Source: Sphingobacteriales bacterium (lineage in GTDB: Bacteria; Bacteroidota; Bacteroidia; Chitinophagales; Chitinophagaceae). Taken from it: a stretch of 64,000 nucleotides of DNA. Shown here one piece after another: positions 46,881-54,684 of this stretch. Under the pieces are notes generated by a model. The model had not been told where the DNA came from. It was given only the letters and a program-made list of their open reading frames with translations, and ran no database searches. A program made the translations under genes and the position numbers. The DNA lies in contig RXJG01000002.1 of NCBI GenBank assembly GCA_003963365.1, positions 194,568 to 258,567 of the forward strand. The letters run 5' to 3'. Every line of letters begins with the position of its first letter. The first letter of the stretch is position 1.

Positions 46881-47678
46881 TTATTCTTTGATCAGTGATG
46901 ATTTTTGCAGGTAAGAAGATTGCCCGGGATAAATGAAGAGGCAAGTACCATTTTTAATCGTTTCAATAATTTGCCGGTGCAAATCAAGTGGTACTGCCGG
47001 GCAACCCCAACTGCGGCCAATATAACCCTGCTCATTAATGAGTGATTCATTAACATAAGCTGCACCATGCAGCACAATATCTCTTCTTAATGCATTATTA
47101 TTAATACCGTGTTCAAGCCCGTTTAATTTTAAAGAATAGCCATTACTGCCCAGGTAAGTATCCATGGTAATATAAAAACCGGGACTGCTTTGTAAAGATT
47201 GTGGCCGGTTGGAATAATGTTCAGCATATTCTTTCCCCGAGTTTTGACCGTGAGCCACATAGGTATTAAAGAGCAAAGAATAATTGTCAAGATCAATAAT
47301 GTATAAACGCTTATTGGAAGATGGTTGGCTGAAATCAGCAATGGAAATGATATTATCGGATATAATTACACCCGATTGTTTAAGTTTTTCTAATCCTTTA
47401 ACGGCCATCTCAAAAATATTCTTTGAAAGTCCGTTTAAATTGAGATGAAGGCTGTCAAAAACATTTAAATGCTTAAGCAGAGAAGAAAAAAAATTATGGT
47501 TATTACCTGCGGAAGTAGTAACAGATGTAACGAGTGGGCTGGCGCCATCAGGTCCGTTTTTAATTTTATTAACGGCAGCTTTTGCAAATACACACGGAAT
47601 ATGCAATAAGAAGATGATAACCGAATTTACTATGAGGTAAACGGTGCGGAGTTTTTTATTCATACGCTTCATAGTCAT
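46881..47678 (-). CDS. Exported murein L,D-transpeptidase-like protein (YkuD-like)
   Basis: 265 residues with an N-terminal hydrophobic segment (about 12-33). The catalytic signature is GRSWGCPAVP near residue 223, where Cys is the nucleophile, preceded by LHGAAYVNE. It matches the murein L,D-transpeptidase catalytic-domain family rather than canonical YkuD. Periplasmic cross-link editing is a fair inference. It is the last chromosomal gene before the island. Confidence 0.85.
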   Translation of the reverse strand: MTMKRMNKKLRTVYLIVNSVIIFLLHIPCVFAKAAVNKIKNGPDGASPLVTSVTTSAGNNHNFFSSLLKHLNVFDSLHLNLNGLSKNIFEMAVKGLEKLKQSGVIISDNIISIADFSQPSSNKRLYIIDLDNYSLLFNTYVAHGQNSGKEYAEHYSNRPQSLQSSPGFYITMDTYLGSNGYSLKLNGLEHGINNNALRRDIVLHGAAYVNESLINEQGYIGRSWGCPAVPLDLHRQIIETIKNGTCLFIYPGQSSYLQKSSLIKE

Positions 47679-47709
47679 TGGTGATTATTTTGAATTATTA
47701 TAAACACAA

Positions 47710-47732
47710 ACTGCCCGTGTATAACGGGCAGT
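47710..47732 (-). terminator. Hairpin downstream of the split tRNA
   Basis: A perfect 9-bp stem (47710-47718 with 47724-47732, core CTGCCCGT) and 5-nt loop, followed on the minus strand by TTTGTG. It would have terminated a leftward tRNA ending at 47748. Confidence 0.65.
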
Positions 47733-47747
47733 AGTTTTGATAATTTT

Positions 47748-47764
47748 TGCGGACCGGACGGGAC
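47748..47764 (-). other. tRNA 3'-end remnant, left attachment site of the island
   Basis: On the minus strand this reads GTCCCGTCCGGTCCGCA, a T-stem 3' strand (CCCGT), acceptor 3' strand (CCGGTCC) and G discriminator. G73 points to tRNA-Ser. The T-loop and everything before it are absent: similarity stops at 47764. An integrase gene starts 160 bp away. This fits a tRNA-targeted insertion, with the intact tRNA at the far end outside the window. Confidence 0.65.
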
Positions 47765-47820
47765 GTAAGACCCTTAAAATCCGCTTTTATAACTTTACTT
47801 TATCTTATCTAACTTAACAA

Positions 47821-47862
47821 CAAATGCTGGTTCTTAAACATTTATAAACATAACAGCATTTG
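47821..47862. promoter_or_regulatory. Inverted repeat between the attachment site and the integrase
   Basis: CAAATGCTG (47821-47829) and CAGCATTTG (47854-47862) are perfect inverse complements 24 bp apart. This could be a recombinase arm or accessory-protein site. The 245-bp gap holds no gene. Confidence 0.4.
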
Positions 47863-47884
47863 CTTCAAAACTACCTTTATACAG

Positions 47885-47921
47885 CTTGGTTCCATTTTAA
47901 TAGACCATTAAATAGACCAAG
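47885..47921 (+). promoter_or_regulatory. Repeats over the integrase start region
   Basis: Inverted CTTGGT (47885-47890)/ACCAAG (47916-47921), and the direct repeat AATAGACCA at 47899-47907 and 47911-47919, lie immediately before the integrase ATG. A possible operator for integrase autoregulation. Confidence 0.4.
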
Positions 47922-47923
47922 TT

Positions 47924-49216
47924 ATGCGACTACCAATCAAACTCATCGTCAGGAGTGCAAAGGTAACAAAAGAAGGTATTACATCCGTCTCTTTACAGTA
48001 TTGTTTTTCTGGTGAAAAAAGAATATTGTTAAACACAGGTGTTAAAATTCCAATTAAATACTGGAATCGAAAAACTGGGAGAATTTCAAAAGATTTACCG
48101 AGCGAATATGGGGATATATTAATGTTGGAAACAGCCCTCACCAATCAACTCCGAAAAGCTGAAGACATGGTAAGCTATGCACTGCGACAAAAAGATGTTT
48201 GCCCGATGAAATTTCTGAAAGAGAATTTTCATCGGCCCGATAAATGGCAAATGAAACAGTTAAGTGATGAACCTAACAGCCTTGATGTATTTCAACATAT
48301 TAATGATTACGCAAGATGCAAAAAGGGTATTGTAAAAGAATGCACCATTAATGTCATCAATGCTATGAAAGCACACTTATTACTTTTCCGGGAACATAGA
48401 AAAGAGCCGATAACCTTTGACTCTTTCGATGCCAGGTTTTATGAAGATTTTGTTTACTATCTCACTTATGAAATTCCTCAAGTACGAAGAAAGAAATTAT
48501 TGAAAGGGCTAAGAATAAACACTATTGGGAAAACTATAAAACATCTCAAATCTTTTTTGAAAGACAGAATGAATAAAAAGATAATCCCTTTTATGGATTT
48601 GAGTTCGTTTAAAGTAATGGAAGAAGAAGTAGATACTGTGTATTTAAGCTGGCGGGAGCTTTCTGCCATTTATCATCTTGATTTATCCAGCAAAACCCAT
48701 CTTGAAAAATATCGTGATCTGTTTGTATTAGGATGTTTAACAGGTTTTCGTTTCAGCGATTATACTGATATAAAGCCAGAGGAAGTAAGGGACGGTATGT
48801 TATATGTGAACCAAACAAAAACTGTATCCACTGTTATTGTTCCGCTGCGTAAGGATGCAAGAACAATTTTGATTGATAAGTACAATATGCAAATGCCACA
48901 GGTGAGTAATGTAAACTTTAATGATCACATAAAGGAAGTGGTGAAACTTGCCGGCATTGATGAACAGGTAAAAATAACCCACAAGAAAGGCAATAGAGTA
49001 ATTGAAGAAACAAAACCTAAGTACGCCTGGGTAACTTCTCATACCTGTCGCCGTTCATTTTGTACAAATGAATACTTGGAAGGTACACCGGTAAACCTGA
49101 TCATGGCAATCAGCGGACATAAAACAGAAAAAGCCTTTCGCCGGTATATAAAAGCAGACCAGGTGCAGAAAGCATATATGATTAAAAAAATATGGGATCA
49201 GCGTCCCGGATTATAA
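47924..49216 (+). CDS. Tyrosine recombinase/integrase of the island
   Basis: 430 residues. N-terminal arm-DNA-binding domain (about 1-100), SAM-like core-binding domain (about 115-215), catalytic domain (about 235-425). The active-site set is visible: R276 (CLTGFRFSDY), K299, H373-x2-R376 (HTCRRSF), H399 (SGHK) and nucleophile Y408. It is typical of Bacteroidota integrative elements. Located at the left end, pointing inward. Confidence 0.95.
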   Translation: MRLPIKLIVRSAKVTKEGITSVSLQYCFSGEKRILLNTGVKIPIKYWNRKTGRISKDLPSEYGDILMLETALTNQLRKAEDMVSYALRQKDVCPMKFLKENFHRPDKWQMKQLSDEPNSLDVFQHINDYARCKKGIVKECTINVINAMKAHLLLFREHRKEPITFDSFDARFYEDFVYYLTYEIPQVRRKKLLKGLRINTIGKTIKHLKSFLKDRMNKKIIPFMDLSSFKVMEEEVDTVYLSWRELSAIYHLDLSSKTHLEKYRDLFVLGCLTGFRFSDYTDIKPEEVRDGMLYVNQTKTVSTVIVPLRKDARTILIDKYNMQMPQVSNVNFNDHIKEVVKLAGIDEQVKITHKKGNRVIEETKPKYAWVTSHTCRRSFCTNEYLEGTPVNLIMAISGHKTEKAFRRYIKADQVQKAYMIKKIWDQRPGL

Positions 49217-49233
49217 ACTGAAAATGCAGCGAA

Positions 49234-50364
49234 ATGAATACTGTGAGCAACATTGATCAATTGGCAACAATCATTAAGAAGGCCAATCAGTATTTTTTAA
49301 ATAAAGTACAGAAGCAGGTAAACACGGCCCTTACCCTGCGTAATTGGCTGGTTGGATCTTATATAGTAGAGTATGAGCAGAAAGGCGCTGACAGGGCCGT
49401 TTATGGTTCGGGCACATTGAATACCCTTGCTCAAAGACTCAAAAAAGATGGATTAAAAGGCATGGCCGAAACCAATCTCAAACTGTACCGGCAGTTCTAC
49501 CTGACTTATCCCCAAATTCGTCAGGCGCTGACTGACGAATTGCAAAACAATGATTTTAAGGCACTTAATTTTTGTCAGGCAGCGACTGACTTTTTAGGTT
49601 CTGCTACAGGCAATAGAAACAGACTGTTTCCTGCAAACAGAGCCGTATGCGAACTACTGAATATTCTCAGCTTTACCCATTTTATAGAGCTTTTAAAGGC
49701 TGAAAATGAAATCAAAAGAAGCTTTTATGAGGCAGAAGCCGTAAGGAATAATTGGAGCGTAAGAACACTAAAAAGAGCCATGAACAGCCTGCTTTATGAA
49801 AGAACGGGAATGAGCCAGGATAAGCAAGCTGTGAAGGCTGACTTTGAAAAGCAACAACCCAACTACCCTGAAGCGGTTTTTAGAAATACCTACTTCTTGG
49901 AGTTTTTAGGACTGGAAGAACAGCATACTTATACTGAAAGTGATTTGGAAGAACGGATCATCTCAAACCTACAGAAATTCCTGATTGAATTAGGCCGTGG
50001 CTTTTGTTTTGAACACCGGCAAAAACGTATAACATTTGATAACACTCATTACCGGATTGACCTTGTATTTTACCACCGTATTTTAAAATGCCATGTGTTG
50101 CTTGATTTAAAGATTGGTGAATTTGACCATGCCGATGCTGGACAAATGAATATGTACTTGAACTATTATAAAGAAAATGAAAGTCACAACGGTGATAACC
50201 CACCAATTGGCATTATCCTTTGCAGTGGAAAAAATGAAGCGCTGGTAAAGTATGCTACTATGGGATTACCACAACAGGTATTTGTGAGCAAGTATTTGGT
50301 GAATTTGCCGAGTGAAAAAGAATTGCAGAAAATTATAGAAATAGAAAGAGAGGATAAAACTTAG
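49234..50364 (+). CDS. DUF1016 (YhcG-like) PDDEXK nuclease-family protein
   Basis: 376 residues. The N-terminal DUF1016_N domain (about 5-170: LRNWLVGSYIVEYEQKGADRA, YGSGTLNTLAQRLKKDGLKG, LKLYRQFY) precedes a PDDEXK domain (about 215-360) with RIDLVFYHR, the DLK active-site motif (usual ELK) and GQMNMYLNYY. Such genes often accompany restriction systems or stand alone in mobile islands. No methylase is present here. The role is unknown; DNA cleavage is inferred from the fold. Confidence 0.88.
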   Translation: MNTVSNIDQLATIIKKANQYFLNKVQKQVNTALTLRNWLVGSYIVEYEQKGADRAVYGSGTLNTLAQRLKKDGLKGMAETNLKLYRQFYLTYPQIRQALTDELQNNDFKALNFCQAATDFLGSATGNRNRLFPANRAVCELLNILSFTHFIELLKAENEIKRSFYEAEAVRNNWSVRTLKRAMNSLLYERTGMSQDKQAVKADFEKQQPNYPEAVFRNTYFLEFLGLEEQHTYTESDLEERIISNLQKFLIELGRGFCFEHRQKRITFDNTHYRIDLVFYHRILKCHVLLDLKIGEFDHADAGQMNMYLNYYKENESHNGDNPPIGIILCSGKNEALVKYATMGLPQQVFVSKYLVNLPSEKELQKIIEIEREDKT

Positions 50365-50375
50365 CAGTTAACACT

Positions 50376-51185
50376 TTAATCAAACCAGATTAGGCTAATG
50401 ACATAACCATAGCTATTAGAATAATAACACTGCTCATGCATGGTTCTGTTGGCTCTGTTGTCATTTGCATAAAACCAATTATTGGGTTCAACATCTTCTA
50501 TTGTGGTGTATTTACTGTTTGTTTTGGTAAAGAATTCACCTGCGACTGTTGCTGACGGAAGTTGCTGTCCTACTTTAAAACGAAATGCCCATTTAGGGAA
50601 GTCTCTGCTTTGAGCAAACCATTTAGCAGTATTATTTTCAGATATTACAGCAGTAATTTCATGCGTTCCAATTTCAGCAAACCTTAGTACAGTCGCCAGC
50701 ATACTTGATTGGAAGGCATCGGAAAGATTTGTTATTGTTTCGAGTGAAAACTTTTTGCCTCTCCCACCAGAAAAACTTCTAAATCTTTGCTCAGGCATCA
50801 GCAGACAGCTTGCAAAATAATCGGCTTCAAATTCAATAATATTTTTCTGATTTACCTCATGTAGTGAAGCATGCGATTTAAGCACACCTGTCATTAAACC
50901 TATCCTGTGTTCATCAATAAAATAGTGTCCTAGCTCATGCGCAAAAGTAAAATTCCCACGTTTAGTTTCAAGCCCATTTCCTCTGTCAATGTTTATATGT
51001 ATGTGAAAGTCTTTATCATCATACAGCAACATACCATCAAATGAATCTTCGTAGTGGTCATGATAGAAATTCAAGCCCTCAAACTTAGCGGCAGCAATTA
51101 AATCAGTTTTGTTTGACTGATAAAACTGTGATGCAACATAATGAGCAATATCACTTATTGTCTTCTTCCTGTGAGGGGTTATCAT
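50376..51185 (-). CDS. ImmA/IrrE-family metallo-endopeptidase
   Basis: 269 residues. Gluzincin motif H83-E84-L-G-H87 (FAHELGHYF) and third ligand in EFEADYFASCLLMP near E120, as in ImmA/IrrE. Such proteases cut a repressor or anti-sigma in response to DNA damage or another signal. The C-terminal 110 residues are a separate beta-rich part and may sense a ligand. It is the third gene of an overlapping operon (sigma factor, 117-aa protein, peptidase), divergent from the CBASS operon. Confidence 0.9.
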   Translation of the reverse strand: MITPHRKKTISDIAHYVASQFYQSNKTDLIAAAKFEGLNFYHDHYEDSFDGMLLYDDKDFHIHINIDRGNGLETKRGNFTFAHELGHYFIDEHRIGLMTGVLKSHASLHEVNQKNIIEFEADYFASCLLMPEQRFRSFSGGRGKKFSLETITNLSDAFQSSMLATVLRFAEIGTHEITAVISENNTAKWFAQSRDFPKWAFRFKVGQQLPSATVAGEFFTKTNSKYTTIEDVEPNNWFYANDNRANRTMHEQCYYSNSYGYVISLIWFD

Positions 51186-51504
51186 TTGGCTTTGAATTCA
51201 ACTGATTTTTTTTCATTTTGTCAAGTATATGCTTTGGTAAGTTGCCGCCGTTTCTTGCTACCATTTTGTATGCTGAAAAATCCTGCTCGGTCGCAGTTTT
51301 ATCAGTCATCTCTATAATTTTCGCTGGTGTTTTGCCATTCAGAATTCTTTCAGGGTCTATTTCTTTCCCGGTGAGTTGTTCATCTAAATCACCAAACAAC
51401 TTATTGAACCTGGCTAATTCAAGTTCATTTGTCGGAAACAAGAAACCAGTTGAAGCTAACCAACTGTCGAAGTTATCAGCATTGATGACTTTACTTTTTT
51501 CCAT
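51151..51504 (-). CDS. 117-aa hypothetical protein between sigma factor and peptidase
   Basis: 117 residues, charged, without a recognised domain. It overlaps the sigma gene by 14 bp and the peptidase gene by 35 bp. Position suggests it may hold the sigma factor inactive or be the peptidase substrate, but no sequence evidence shows either. Its C-terminus (SKPNDNPSQEEDNK) looks disordered. Confidence 0.75.
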   Translation of the reverse strand: MEKSKVINADNFDSWLASTGFLFPTNELELARFNKLFGDLDEQLTGKEIDPERILNGKTPAKIIEMTDKTATEQDFSAYKMVARNGGNLPKHILDKMKKNQLNSKPNDNPSQEEDNK

Positions 51505-52165
51505 AAATATTCAGGTATTCGGTAATTTTATCAAAAGCCTCTTTTTTGTAAACCTGAATTGAACTTTGTGTAAGGTTCAATTCTTCCCTTAAATTCTCCA
51601 ACAATTTTCTCGGCATTTTGTACCCTTGCTTTGTATAATACTCATAGCCCTTGTAGGTAAGATAAATTGTTTTGTGTTTGGGCCCCAAGCTATCCAACAC
51701 CCGTTTTACTACCTCATATTCGCTTTTCAATTTAGCTTTTGTTTCAACACTAAGATTCATTTCTTCAATATTAGGAAATTCACGGATGACCTCTTCTTCT
51801 CCTGTAAAAGGATTACCCACTTCATTAAGTGATTTCCTATAATCTGCTAACAGGTTAAAGGCGAATCTAAACAGGTATAAAATAACGCCTGTATCCCAAT
51901 CTTTAGATTTTGATTTTTTGATGTCGAAATTGGGGTACTTCCAAAACCTTTCAAATGCTTTTTCGGCAATCAAGTCTGCAACATCATTATCATAGCCCCA
52001 ACTTCTGGCTACAACTCTTGTTTTTCTGATTAATTCTTCCTGAAACCTGAAAAAGAACTGGCGGAAAGCATTTTTGGCCGTGTCTTCATAACCGGCCTCA
52101 TCTTTCCATTGCATATATGCAATCAAATTCTCCGTTGTTTCATCTGTTAGAACTTCTGAACTCAT
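51491..52165 (-). CDS. Sigma-70-family RNA polymerase sigma factor
   Basis: 224 residues. Region 2 (about 25-115: AFRQFFFRFQEELIRKTRVVARSW, DVADLIAEKAFERFWKYP, LYLFRFAFNLLADYRKS) and a region-4-like C-terminal part (about 150-220: SLGPKHKTIYLTYKGYEYYTKQG, NLREELNLTQSSIQVYKKEAFDKI). ECF-like in size. It is divergent from the CBASS genes, with 108 bp between starts, and may drive either its own operon or CBASS. Confidence 0.85.
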   Translation of the reverse strand: MSSEVLTDETTENLIAYMQWKDEAGYEDTAKNAFRQFFFRFQEELIRKTRVVARSWGYDNDVADLIAEKAFERFWKYPNFDIKKSKSKDWDTGVILYLFRFAFNLLADYRKSLNEVGNPFTGEEEVIREFPNIEEMNLSVETKAKLKSEYEVVKRVLDSLGPKHKTIYLTYKGYEYYTKQGYKMPRKLLENLREELNLTQSSIQVYKKEAFDKITEYLNIYGKK

Positions 52166-52273
52166 TCTGCAGGTTAAGGTTCTACTATACTACTTAAAAC
52201 CGTTAGTAATGTTTTTGGTAGTAATGGGTGGATAAGTGTTTTCAATATAAAAATACTACATAAAACATTAAAC
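52166..52273. promoter_or_regulatory. Divergent control region between the sigma operon and CBASS
   Basis: 108 bp that must hold both promoters. It contains the direct repeat TAGTAATG at 52204-52211 and 52219-52226 (15-bp spacing) and several TACTA/TAGTA words nearby, candidates for an operator. No good TTTG/TAnnTTTG pair is seen. Confidence 0.4.
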
Positions 52274-53287
52274 ATGAGTCAATACAGTTCAAAAAGTAAA
52301 CTCCACGTTCGTATCAGGAATTTTGTGGAATGGATAGCTCCTGAAAAGAAAACCCGTGATGCAATTAAAAAGCAGTCCGGTGAAATAAGGGAGAAAATTA
52401 AGAAAAAGGCTGAAGAAGATGGCCTTACAATTACGGATATGCCATATTCCGGCTCCTTTGCAAAAAAGAATGGTTTAAGAAGACATTTGCAGGGAGAAAC
52501 CACTAACGAGGGTCAGGATATAGATCTGGCATTTGTGGTCAAACCAGATAAGGAAATAGAGTTTGAGCCGCTAATTCAGCGATTTAAGAAGTATGCAGAG
52601 CAGGCCTATCCGGACACCAAAATAACTGTTACAAAAAGTTCAGTAAAAATGGAGTTTACAGGTACAAAGCTTACCTATGACATAGTACCGATGTTCGCAA
52701 CAGACGACCCAGAAAAACAATTACTCATCAGAAATAATGGTGATAAGATTAAAACTTCGGTTCAAAAACACACAGCTTTTGCAAGAAACCGTACAAAGGA
52801 AACAGATGAAGTGGATGGTATTGTAGTTTTCAATGACTGTACCCGATTATTGAAATGGTGGCGCAGCCATAAGGAACAAACCACTAATGAAATTATAACA
52901 CTACCAAGTTTTTTGATAGACCTGCTGGCTGCAAAGGCATTGGATAAGGTAGAAGTTAACACGACTTATGCCCAAACGATAGCAAACTGGTTCTCTTATC
53001 TTGAAAATATTGTGCGGAAAAGAGAAACGATATGGTTTGATGATTATTATAGGACACCAAAGCCAGATAATTCAAAACCCTGGAATGTTTTGGATCCAGT
53101 AATGCCAGATAATAATGTAGTAAAAGTCTGGTCAGGATGGCAGGTAGATGAGTTGGCCGATTGGTTGAGGGATGCTGCAGAAATAATGAATAGGGCCATT
53201 GTTGCAGACTTGCAAGGCAGGGATAGCGATAGTCTTGAACAAATGAAACTGTTATTTGGAAAAATATTTTCGTCACATTGCGATTAA
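52274..53287 (+). CDS. CBASS CD-NTase (cyclic oligonucleotide synthase)
   Basis: 337 residues with the cGAS/DncV-like nucleotidyltransferase pattern: G60-S61 (SGSFAKKNGLRRH), the metal-binding pair D82-x-D84 (GQDIDLAFVV), and third Asp D136 (LTYDIVPMF). A helical C-terminal part (about 165-335) follows, including LLKWWRSH. These enzymes make a cyclic di- or trinucleotide upon phage infection. The HORMA/TRIP13/SAVED neighbours point to clade C or D and a trinucleotide product, but the clade cannot be fixed without a tree. First gene of the operon. Confidence 0.9.
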   Translation: MSQYSSKSKLHVRIRNFVEWIAPEKKTRDAIKKQSGEIREKIKKKAEEDGLTITDMPYSGSFAKKNGLRRHLQGETTNEGQDIDLAFVVKPDKEIEFEPLIQRFKKYAEQAYPDTKITVTKSSVKMEFTGTKLTYDIVPMFATDDPEKQLLIRNNGDKIKTSVQKHTAFARNRTKETDEVDGIVVFNDCTRLLKWWRSHKEQTTNEIITLPSFLIDLLAAKALDKVEVNTTYAQTIANWFSYLENIVRKRETIWFDDYYRTPKPDNSKPWNVLDPVMPDNNVVKVWSGWQVDELADWLRDAAEIMNRAIVADLQGRDSDSLEQMKLLFGKIFSSHCD

Positions 53288-53307
53288 AAGAATAAAAATT
53301 TAAAGAC

Positions 53308-53799
53308 ATGAGCACTTATACTTTTTCAGGAACCGATACCTACTCTGTAGCAGATGTAAAAGCAGTTATGCAAAATACCTATGAGGACATAATCGGCTTT
53401 GCTAATCGCCAAATAATCGAATACGGTAATGCAGAAAGCTGGATTGAAGATTTGACTTACATTCTTAATAAAAAAGCTATGAAGTCTTTTGAATTGCAAC
53501 TATACAATTCATCAGGCCAACGTTTCAAGAGCTACCGCTATGATGTAAGCACATGGGGGCTTATAACATCCGGTGATAAATCTGGTGGTATAAATTATTT
53601 CGACTTCCCGGCAAGTACTAAAGTTGGACTATTTGCTCAACTTGATAAAGAAAGCCCAAACTATCAAACTGTTTTGAAAGAGTTAACTGATAACAGAGGA
53701 TGGGGTACAAACGGAAGTGCTATGGATGGCAGCACTACCCGTGAAAGAAACTATGTAAGTAATAGCTTGCAATTGAGCAGGTCAGTAATAACTAAATAA
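53308..53799 (+). CDS. cap7: Bacterial HORMA-domain protein
   Basis: 163 residues with the pattern of bacterial HORMA family 1: WIEDLTYILNKKAMKSFELQ, RFKSYRYDVSTWG, SGGINYFDFPASTKVGLFAQ, and a C-terminal strand ending in SRSVITK. In type III CBASS such a protein binds and activates the CD-NTase in its closed state. Its place between the CD-NTase and a TRIP13-like ATPase strongly supports the call; fold-level comparison was not possible here. Confidence 0.85.
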   Translation: MSTYTFSGTDTYSVADVKAVMQNTYEDIIGFANRQIIEYGNAESWIEDLTYILNKKAMKSFELQLYNSSGQRFKSYRYDVSTWGLITSGDKSGGINYFDFPASTKVGLFAQLDKESPNYQTVLKELTDNRGWGTNGSAMDGSTTRERNYVSNSLQLSRSVITK

Positions 53800-53805
53800 A
53801 GAAAT

Positions 53806-54681
53806 ATGGATTTACAATTAAATGAAGTTCGTCACCCGAATCCGGTAGCTCAGCACAGCTACGACAATCTTATTGCTATTGATGAACAAAAGGCAGCTTT
53901 GCTTAACACCCTTCATCTTTTTTTTGATGCTGATAAAGTAAATAAGTGGCATAAAAAGCATCACCATTCGAAGTTGGCTTTTTTTGAGAATATCGTTTCA
54001 GGAACACCTCTTATTATTTTGCAGGGTGATGTTGGATGCGGTAAAACAGCATTAGCACATACTATTGCTACTCCATTAGGAAAGTTGCTTGACAAGAGAG
54101 TCTTTTGTTTTGAAACTCCTTCAAATATTCGTGGTGCCGGAAGAGTTGGAGAAATATCTAACCGCATTACAGAAGCATTCACTCAGGCTAAAAGCAAAGT
54201 AAAGGGTCATGATATCGGAATATTAATCATTGATGAGGCTGATGACCTGGCTACCGACAGGGAGCAAAACCAGGCACACCATGAAGATAGGGCGGGCCTG
54301 AATGTACTTATAAAACAAATTGATACCGTTGGTAGAGAAAAGTCAAATCTTGCTGTCATACTTATTACGAATCGTCTCAAAGTTCTTGACCCGGCTGTTG
54401 TGAGAAGAGCAACACAAATTATCAGTTTTGAAAGACCGGACAAAGAAGCCAGAAAAGAAGTATTCAAGTACATCTTTACTGGTTCTGATATTTCAGGTAA
54501 GGATATTGACGAACTAGTAAAAGCAACTGAACGAAAGGATACAGCCTACAGCTTTTCTGATTTAATCCAAAAAGTTGCAAAGCAGGCACTTTTCAAAGCG
54601 ATTGAAGACGATAAGTCGTTTGACAAAAATTTATATTTGAAAATAATGGAGAAAGTACAGCCATCTCCATCAATAAAATAA
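53806..54681 (+). CDS. cap6: TRIP13/Pch2-like AAA+ ATPase of CBASS
   Basis: 291 residues. Walker A GDVGCGKT (74-81), Walker B IIDEADD (D143-E144), sensor/arginine-finger region DPAVVRRA (R200/R201), and a helical lid. In type III CBASS this ATPase remodels HORMA from the active closed form and turns the signal off. It starts 6 bp after the HORMA stop; the effector gene starts 3 bp after it. Confidence 0.9.
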   Translation: MDLQLNEVRHPNPVAQHSYDNLIAIDEQKAALLNTLHLFFDADKVNKWHKKHHHSKLAFFENIVSGTPLIILQGDVGCGKTALAHTIATPLGKLLDKRVFCFETPSNIRGAGRVGEISNRITEAFTQAKSKVKGHDIGILIIDEADDLATDREQNQAHHEDRAGLNVLIKQIDTVGREKSNLAVILITNRLKVLDPAVVRRATQIISFERPDKEARKEVFKYIFTGSDISGKDIDELVKATERKDTAYSFSDLIQKVAKQALFKAIEDDKSFDKNLYLKIMEKVQPSPSIK

Positions 54682-54684
54682 AAG

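Noticed and set aside
47748-47790. Possible intact tRNA gene before the integrase
   Set aside because: Only the last 17 bases of a tRNA fit. No T-loop, anticodon arm or D-arm can be folded from the adjacent bases.
49234-50364. Restriction-modification system around the DUF1016 gene
   Set aside because: No methyltransferase, specificity subunit or helicase gene is adjacent.
50376-51185. Classical CapH/CapP CBASS regulators
   Set aside because: The peptidase resembles CapP in family, but no HTH repressor like CapH is present; the partner is a sigma factor, so I do not use those names.
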